64,000 nucleotides of DNA from Elgaria multicarinata webbii. Taxonomy: Eukaryota > Chordata > Lepidosauria > Squamata > Anguidae. The stretch lies in assembly GCF_023053635.1 (NCBI RefSeq), contig NC_086182.1, positions 34,018,001-34,082,000 of the forward strand, written 5' to 3'. Both the position numbers and the translations under genes were made by a program. This document shows, one piece after another, positions 56,757 through 64,000 of this stretch (positions are counted from its first letter, which is position 1; each line of letters opens with the position of its first letter). The notes below the pieces were generated by a model. That model had not been told where the DNA came from. It saw only the letters and a program-made list of their open reading frames with translations, and did no database searches.

Positions 56757-58284
56757 TTTACATCACCTAAAAGTCAAGGAGAAGTAACACTGGCAAGAGT
56801 TCCATTTAATCCTCAGATTCAACAAAAGGAAGTAACAATATACCTCCTTACATCAAGAGGAACTGAGGTGATTTGAGTAATCAATGCACTAGAGAAATGT
56901 AAAGAATGAAGAACAAATCTTCCAGAATTAGTTCAGGTTTTGTTCCTCATCATGATATCTGTGTCATATGGGAATGTGCATGAGATGAGGACGGGATCTT
57001 TCTAAAAAGCTCTAGGAGTGGAGAAGCTCCAACCCTCTTCTGACAGCCATCTGCTGTGGGTACCATATAATGAAGGTAGGTTAAGAGATATGATGCCTAG
57101 GGTTAATTAGTTTACCACTGAACTGAAATTTAAACCCAAGTCTCCTAGATTTGAGTTCAGTAAGCTGAAAAAATCTGTGTGCTTTTGCCATGGCAATGGG
57201 AGAATTTCAGACTGGATTAGACCCCTTATTATCAGCATCCTAGCAGCCATGGAATTCATACTTTACATAGTATAGTTGATGTTTCTAATTTATTTTTGCC
57301 TTGTGATAATTTAAGGAGTTTACATATTAATTGTCGGGTCTTCTACTTTGGCTTGGATACATGGCTTGTCTGTGATGTGGAGAGCAATGCTCTTGTTCTA
57401 TTAATTGCTTCAGATTGCTTTTTATCTTTAACTGTTGCAGACTGTAGATGACATGATATTGGTCTTGTAAAATTTAGAAAGAGTGTAAAGAAACATTGTG
57501 CCCTCTTTCTCGTATTTGCTGTTGAACATGTCTATGTTCCACCCACTTCTCTTGTTCCTTAAAGCTGTGTCACAGAGGGTAGATTATTTCAGGAGAAAGT
57601 GACAAGAACGTTCCTCACCCCCTCTTGTAGTTTTGTTTCCGCTGTATTCAACTGTATGGATGCTTGTTAACAGAGCTCCAGCCATCGTGTTGCCTGGGGC
57701 ATGGTTAGAGCCTTGGGAAGATTTACATTAATCAAACACAAACAGACAGTGTAGCGTGAAGAAATTTCTCTCCCGCCAGCACTGCTCACAATCCTAATTA
57801 GGTTTATTGGGGCAGAAAAAGAAAACAGCCCCTCCACCACTGCCCTCCTTCCCCAGGGCTGAATCAGTTGTGTTACTGGAAGAGCAGTGAGCTAGCTGCT
57901 CTCTCTGCTGACCTCCACTGTCCTCTCTTGTGAATCTTGTTGGTAATGTGGGTTATATTTGCTGGGAAGTCCTTGCAGGATCAGCACTCCAATGGGCAAA
58001 AAAAAAGCCTGTCAATGAAGGATTTTGGTAGTAACCCAGCAGAATTAGATGAGAAAGGTTCATGAGAAGGCTGAAAATCAGTCCAGTTGAACATGATGTA
58101 GACCTGAAGTAATAGCCAGGTGTAGCAGAGGCATCAGAGAGAAGATATTGGGCAGTGAGGAGCAATACTGGAGTTGGATGCAAGCTAGGAGATTCACCCA
58201 AGCAGGGGAGCCATAAACAGGCTGATCGGGAAATCTCATAAAAAGGAATAAAGTGACTGATAGGTGAAGAATTGCACATCCTCG

Positions 58285-58378
58285 TGGGTTAATGCTACAA
58301 CACTATATCCACTTATCTGGGAGTAGGCCCCATTGAACTCAGTGGATATGGAGATATGTATAGGATTGTGCTCTTAAG
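58285..58378. repeat. MITE, GGAGTAGGCCCCATTGAACTC family
   Basis: AACACTATATCCACTTATC, GGAGTAGGCCCCATTGAAC and ATGTATAGGATTGTGCTC form a partial palindrome related to 41775 and 52254. Confidence 0.45.
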
Positions 58379-60424
58379 TATGATAAGCAGTCGCTGGATT
58401 CAAGGATGCAGATTCAAGGTATTTCTCTGTGTCTTCTTCTCCAATCTATATCTCCATTTCTATACTTAAAGGTATGTTGGAAGCTATGATTTTGAGGGCG
58501 AAAACTCTAGTACCTGATTCCCTGTTGGTGTTAGTATATTTGCACAGTTATAAGGTCATACCTTGGTGTTTTTAACAATATGAAGCCTTTATTAAACTGG
58601 GAGGTACAGGAATGGCAGATCTGAAGACATGTTAACAATCACATAACCAATTATAGAACATGGATGGTATCACATCTGGGAAGTGAGAAATTAGGATATC
58701 CTGAGATGTGAACATGACACCCCACAAAAAAATTAAAAAAATAAAAATACTGCTCTCACTCATTTCATGATTTCAACATTAATGCATTCCTTGCTTACCC
58801 CTGCCTATTTTGTGAAAAGGCTGAATTCAGTTTTTAATTCAGTTGATCTCTAAGACCGCTTGAATGCTCAGATTTAAACACTCCTTACTAGTTCTGGTAG
58901 TAGTACTTTACAGAGGAATTATGTTGATGCTGTATGCTGCCTCTCCATTAGCAGCGCAGTGTTGAGTCTTCACTGTGATAATGGCTGGGAGGGAGGTATG
59001 AAGAAACTCCACCTCTTTTTGCCTATTTCCCAAGTGAACCGACCAAATGTCTGTTCAGGAATATTAGAAGAGCGTTTTTAAGCAGCCACCGAAACCAGAT
59101 TTGGGATTTGGCCCTGATTGGAAATAGCCTTCGCTGGCTAATTTTGCCCACCCCTTTTCAATCCAGGTAATCTCTGGAAGTCTTTTGTTTCCTTGTTCTA
59201 TGATGTGGTTGAAGGGATAAAAAAAATAGCTTCACTGGGTGCAGTATAATAAAAGGTGAAATGTTCTTTGATGGAAAACAATGGACAAGGGAATGTTATA
59301 TGCAGCTGTGTTGAATTTGTGCATTTGCTCTTTTGTGGTCTAGCTCCTACTTTCTGAAAGCATATTTCAAGAAATCTGTGCTCAGCTTTGGTTTGAGAAC
59401 AAAGGTTTTGGCAGCCAGAAAAGATGTCTTACATAGAGGAGGCAGGCAGCAACACTGTCCTTCTTGATACTGAGCTGAATGCAAACCTTCAGCCTGCTTT
59501 TCAAGAACCACCTTGGACAGCTTTTGTGATTTAGCTGTAGGTGAGACTGGGTAATATTCTATCAGTAGTTATTGTTCAATGCTTTCTAGATCATCCTTGT
59601 AGTGGCTCTGTATATACAGCCCCCTCCTTTCTCTCTGTCTCGTACATGCAGCAGTATAATAAGAAGAAAACGACTGTGCTTAACAACAAGGCAAATTAAT
59701 ATGAATGGATGGAAGGGATAGGGTTTTTTCTGTCTTTCTTTTACTGTCTATGATTTATTTAAATTTTTCACCTGTTTTTAAAGCAGACCAATGGGGCCAT
59801 TTGACTGCTGGCAAGATCGTTGTGTTGGAATACTGTTGCTCTCCCCCCACCCCCTTCTTTAAAAAAAATAGGTTGGGGAGTTTGGCAGTTTGTATTCTGA
59901 AAAACATTGCTGCTTCAGAATACACACAACTAATTTGGAAGATTCAGCTGTCGTATTCTCAGCATTATTATGACATGTGTGGAGAAGCTGCTGTGAAGCT
60001 TTGTGAAAGGATGGCGAGTGTCTGTATCCATTTGCAATCACGTCTGTTAATATGGATGTTGGATTAGATGCAATGGGCGGGGGATTCTGTGAAACAATTT
60101 CCTTGAGGGGAAACTGCTACAAAGGAAGCCGTATTTTTCATAGGAAGACAGTGTTCTAGCTACTCCTGTCTTAGGGTGCAGCTGTGTAAAATATATTGTG
60201 CTTGACAAGACGAGGCTTTCCAAGCCTTCACCTTTCTCTGAACTCGGTGAAAGCTGGCAGCTTTTTGTGGTGAACAGGATTGGACCTTTTCATGTCAGTA
60301 GTGGTTTAGCAAAAATCTCTAGAAGCAAAAGCTCTGGATTATCTACATTCTTGCAGCAGAGATCTCTGAATATATATACCAGCAACCAAACGATTATATA
60401 ATTAATCATGCGTTAACTTTAGGT

Positions 60425-60540
60425 TGTTTTACCCATGAATAGCCCAAAGTGTCTGGGTTTGCATGTCATGCAGCAGACAACCTGGCAACTCATGGGTTAA
60501 TTAACCCACATTTTGCTGCCATTATGTGCAAACCTGGTCT
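60425..60540. repeat. palindromic MITE, TTGCATGTCATGCAGCAGAC family
   Basis: GTTTGCATGTCATGCAGCAG and TGCTGCCATTATGTGCAAAC are inverted around CATGGGTTAATTAACCCAC. 116 bp, old. Confidence 0.5.
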
Positions 60541-60919
60541 TACTTTGGTACCTCAGTAATGTAGAAGGCCTGCCTGCTGAGTCTGACCAGAATGTTAAAA
60601 TTCTCCAACTTATAAGACTGTTCTATAAAATGATATTATAGGGGAAAGGCTACTTTGATTGTAGTAGAGTCTCGTAATTTGTTATCCACTAAGGCTGGTC
60701 CTGGATACTAATCTGTACTGCCATATATTTTGCTGACAAGTTTACATACATCCCAACCATATGCTTGATCCAGGAAGCATTGGTGGTGGGTGTATCTAGT
60801 ATCCTCCATAAGCCGGACTATCACTCAGTTTGTGATTATTATTCCTAATAATATAGTGGCTTCCTCTTACATATGCAGCAAGAGACGCAGGGAACAGAGA
60901 GAATGGAGATTCCACGAAT

Positions 60920-61008
60920 TTATTCTGAGGATTCCTGCATTGAGTAGGGGATTGGACTTGATGGCCTTATAGGCCCCTTCCAACTCTACTATTCTATGAT
61001 TCTATGAG
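60920..61008 (+). mobile_element. CR1 LINE 3' end
   Basis: GGATTCCTGCATTGAGTAGG, GGACTTGATGGCCTTATAGG, CCTTCCAACTCTACTATTC, then two ATTCTATG-type units. Only the last 90 bp of the element. Confidence 0.85.
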
Positions 61009-61559
61009 GAACCTGTATTTTAGACACATTTATACAGTCCCAAATTTCTAAACCATGTTATATCTGAGATGAAAATGTAAGTTTACACACAAATGTTTTG
61101 AGTGCCAGGGAAATCAAATTCTTCTTTTCCCTCAGTCTTTGATTTTCTTATAGCTTTCATATTCTTCTGTGTTAAGAACCTATTTCTTGGTTCTTAACCA
61201 AGAACTAATCAGAAATATTTAAAGTTTTGAATTTTCTTTATTGTCAATTAAGAACATTTTTGTCAGAGCCTTTTGTAAACTATTTTAATGTGCGGTTGTG
61301 TTATTCTTGACTCTATGATCCCTGTTGTGTAGGTTGCCAAAAATCTTCAATAAACATCAAAGGCTGATCTGGATATGAGAAATCAGGATCCTTTCAATTA
61401 AGTATTAAAAAATTGAGAATCTGGACTTCAGCAGAAAAAAATGTTTTGTTCCCTGCGATTCTGTAATTATATTAATGTTTTAAAAATGAAGAAGATGAAA
61501 ACATGATCTGGCCACTTCAGAACATGACCTGATAACCTTCCCGCTACTGTAGCACACAC

Positions 61560-62130
61560 TATATGAGTCTTGCCCCCCAAGTGATTCAGAAACTGCAATT
61601 GGTCTAGAATTCAGCCACTACATTATTTTTTCTGTTATTAAACACAGGGAAGATATAGCACTGATTCTATGTCAGCTTCATTGGTTACTCGTTTGTTTCC
61701 AGGCTAATTTCAAGGTGCTGGTGCCTATCTTTTAAAATCCATTTATATTCTGGAGTCCGGATTCTTGAAAGAGTGTCTCTTCCTATATCCATCACAAGTA
61801 GTCTTCTTACAGCTTCATCTTCTGTCAGTTTGGATGCCACTGCACAGAGGATTTTTTTAAAAGTAGTTCCCACATTATTCAACACATGTGCTTATTAATG
61901 CCTGCCAGATTTGGGACCTTGGCCCTTCTAAGAAGGCTTTAAAAATCTGTTTGTTTAGAAAGTTAGCTAACATGCCTGTTTGATTTTATTGTGTGTTGTG
62001 TGTCTTGTTTCCCTGCTTAGTGTTTTGTTCAGGTAGTTTTATTAATGTTCCTATTGTATATTGCTGTTATTTCTGTCCTCTGCTTTTAAGAATTTTATTG
62101 GAAGACAGACTATACATTTGCTAAATAAAG
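61560..62130 (+). mobile_element. decayed L2-like LINE
   Basis: Scattered reverse-transcriptase blocks remain: AAACTGCAATTGGTCTAGAATTCAGCC corresponds to the KLQLVQNSA motif (shown in parts), then TTCATTGGTTACTCGTTTG and TTCAAGGTGCTGGTGCC to LHWLPV and FKVLV. Many stops interrupt. An old copy ending near ACATTTGCTAAATAAAG. Confidence 0.6.
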
Positions 62131-63811
62131 AAGCAGTCTTGCTGTCCCGTCCCCCCAATAGATGCGTGCCCCTTCCATTCCTTCTCAAACTTCCATGTCC
62201 AAATTTATACAGAGATTTGGATTATAGTTGAAAGCTTTCTTTTGGGATTTTTACTCCAGGGTATGTCTCATTTTATGCAATGAAAATCAGCAGACAGATC
62301 AACAAATGCTGCAAATAGATATTTTTGGGGACTTTGATGCCTACATCACAGAACAAGTCTTTGGTCAGTATTGCTGTGCTGCCTGTTTTTTCGTTTTTGT
62401 TTTTTTAAAAACCCTGCCTTTTCTTCTACGGTACCATATTGTTCTGCTCAATTTTGTAGCTTATTTAAAAGAAAACATATACAGATTTATTCCTGTAATT
62501 TCAAATTAGTTTATACAGCAGTAGTTGTTGGGCTTGTTTATTACCTCATTCTTTGGGTGTCTACTGTCACAATATAGGTAAAAATACCTTGCCTGAATTG
62601 ATGTCCACCAGTGGTGTATTACAACTGAATGTTTTGGTGGCATTATGCCCTCTTCGGAAACCTTATTGCATCTCAAACCTGTAATCAGTCTCTCTTATTT
62701 CTACAGGTGTTGCTTCAGGCCAAGACTCCTACAGAAGTTAGATTCGAGGTCTCATTTTAATTAGGAAATGCAAATGCAAGGCAGTATGTGAACAGTGCTC
62801 TGTTCCCATTAATTACAGACCTGCCTAAAGTAAGATTCCCATTTTACTGTGGGAACATGCACATTCAATTTCATTGTTGCTTTCTTGGCATTAAGGACTA
62901 CCAATTACGAATGTTTTGTGACATCTTTGGTCGCTGCAGTCATGTCAAGAACCAATCTTAATTTGTTTGTTTGAACGTTACAATTTTTCTTTCTTGGAAG
63001 GCTTTTGTATATCCTTTTATGAACTGAATGGAACAGTGTGCATATTTTGTGTAGGTGCCCTCCCTGTCATAGCAGCCTGTGATTTACTGACCACTGGCTT
63101 GACTTTCTGATGAACTAGGAGAGGTTTAGGCTCTGAACCTATGTTTTCATACCGGCTTAATATATTGCCATCTGACAATATCTTTAACAAGGGATCTATT
63201 ACCTTTCCCTCTATGGATTTTTGAAGCTGGGGGTTCCTTTTAATATGCTTGTTTCTAATTGTGGTATTTTCTTCTTTGTAAATAGACTGTAGGGGCATAT
63301 GTCATTCAGGGCATTTGAGACCAGTCAATGGCTGATGCTCACTTTCTACTTTATGATTGTAAAGCTCGCCGAGTTGCACAATGCATACGGACTGCAAGTT
63401 GCAACCTATTACGTTTCTACTTTTAATAGAGATAAAAGACTACTGTCCTAAGGAATTGTAGGGCAAATAGTAGGAATATATTCCAGTTGTATGTATATTT
63501 TACTTAGGTCAGGGTATTGCAAAGTAGGGCCCTTCAGTCCTAGGACAGAACAGTCAGAATGCTTACATGGGAAAGAGATGTAGAGCTGGAGGGAATGGCC
63601 AAAAACAGTTGTGTTGGAAGGATTACAATGGGTCATGGACTTCATTTTGCAGTGGTAATTTCCAGCATTTCTCAGAATGGCTTGACAAGAAAGTGGATCA
63701 TAATGGATTTGTCACAATCAACGAGAGAAATTCACTGAAAGCCTGGGGACAAGGTCGAATGGTGAAGGAGCCCTGCCCTCAGGATTTGTGATCACTTTCT
63801 CTACCCCAAAC

Positions 63812-64000
63812 AGAGCAGGGTTAGGGAAACTTTTTTAGCTCAAGGCCTGGTTGCGACCTGGAAACTTTCTCATACACATCATGCTCTCTCTTTCCCTCTC
63901 CCTCCCCACACAAACTATTCATACACACCCATGTACCTGTCTCAGCCCCATTCCTCAACTGATCCATGCACATCAGTTGAGGAGGGGAGGTATTTTCTGA
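63812..64000. repeat. possible hAT end, cut by the window edge
   Basis: CAGAGCAGGGTTAGGGAAAC, TTTTTTAGCTCAAGGCC resembles the left terminus of a hAT element (CAG...GGAAACTTTTT theme). The other end would be outside the window. Confidence 0.3.

Larger units (their letters stand above)
38615..64000 (+). other. ARHGEF12 intron 1 (partial)
   Basis: At least 25.4 kb after the first coding exon without any recognisable PDZ-region exon. Mammalian ARHGEF12 also has a very long first intron. The sequence is AT-rich with scattered old MITEs, LINE tails and SINE remnants listed separately. Stretches not listed (for example 43010-46690, 46830-50900, 53310-55350, 56760-58280 and 62140-63800) hold nothing I can name. 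Confidence 0.7.

Noticed and set aside
38615-64000. Second exon of ARHGEF12 (PDZ region)
   Set aside because: No frame resembling the PDZ region or the FPLKKP-type exon start was found; it is likely beyond the right edge.

Overview
The window reads as a lizard or snake (squamate) nuclear chromosome. It carries Sauria-type tRNA SINEs, CR1 LINEs ending in the octamer ATTCTATG, many 5'-truncated L2-like LINEs with A+T-rich (AAAT)n tails, one L1 fragment, and several palindromic DNA-transposon families. Genes are split by introns and spaced by tens of kilobases. No prokaryotic genes and no retroviral or LTR element were recognised.

Three host genes, all on the + strand, can be supported. (1) A two-exon TLC-domain membrane protein gene, join(6099..6294,13150..13688), 244 aa, a divergent TLCD5 (TMEM136) paralogue. 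(2) A second intact two-exon copy, join(23924..24122,25294..25832), 245 aa, closer to the mammalian TLCD5 I recall. It has a CpG-island promoter upstream at about 21.2-22.2 kb. Both copies share the exon boundary and phase, so this is an old DNA-level tandem duplication. (3) The 5' end of ARHGEF12 (LARG, a Rho guanine-nucleotide exchange factor): a CpG island at about 36.5-37.5 kb and a first coding exon at 38583-38614 that ends in a splice donor. The remaining 25 kb is its large first intron. TLCD5 followed by ARHGEF12 is also the order I recall in mammals (POU2F3 - TLCD5 - ARHGEF12), so synteny supports all three calls. POU2F3 was not seen.

Layout: 1-6.0 kb is repeat-bearing flank (SINE-like, hAT and MITE copies, a short L1). 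6.1-13.7 kb is the first TLCD5 copy, whose intron is packed with CR1, Sauria SINE, a 608-bp GC-rich hAT element, MITEs and L2. 13.7-21.2 kb is intergenic with SINEs, nested MITEs and L2. 21.2-25.8 kb is the second TLCD5 copy. 25.8-36.5 kb is intergenic with SINEs, CR1, L2, a weak candidate exon and, immediately before the ARHGEF12 CpG island, a tandem array of a PIF/Harbinger-like MITE. 36.5-38.6 kb is the ARHGEF12 promoter and leader. 38.6-64 kb is intron with sparse, mostly older repeats.

The most notable observations are the retained, strongly diverged tandem TLCD5 paralogue, the conversion of a palindromic MITE into a roughly 133-bp tandem array at a gene promoter, and several nested transposons whose target-site duplications can be read directly. 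I did not find a convincing new multi-gene system.
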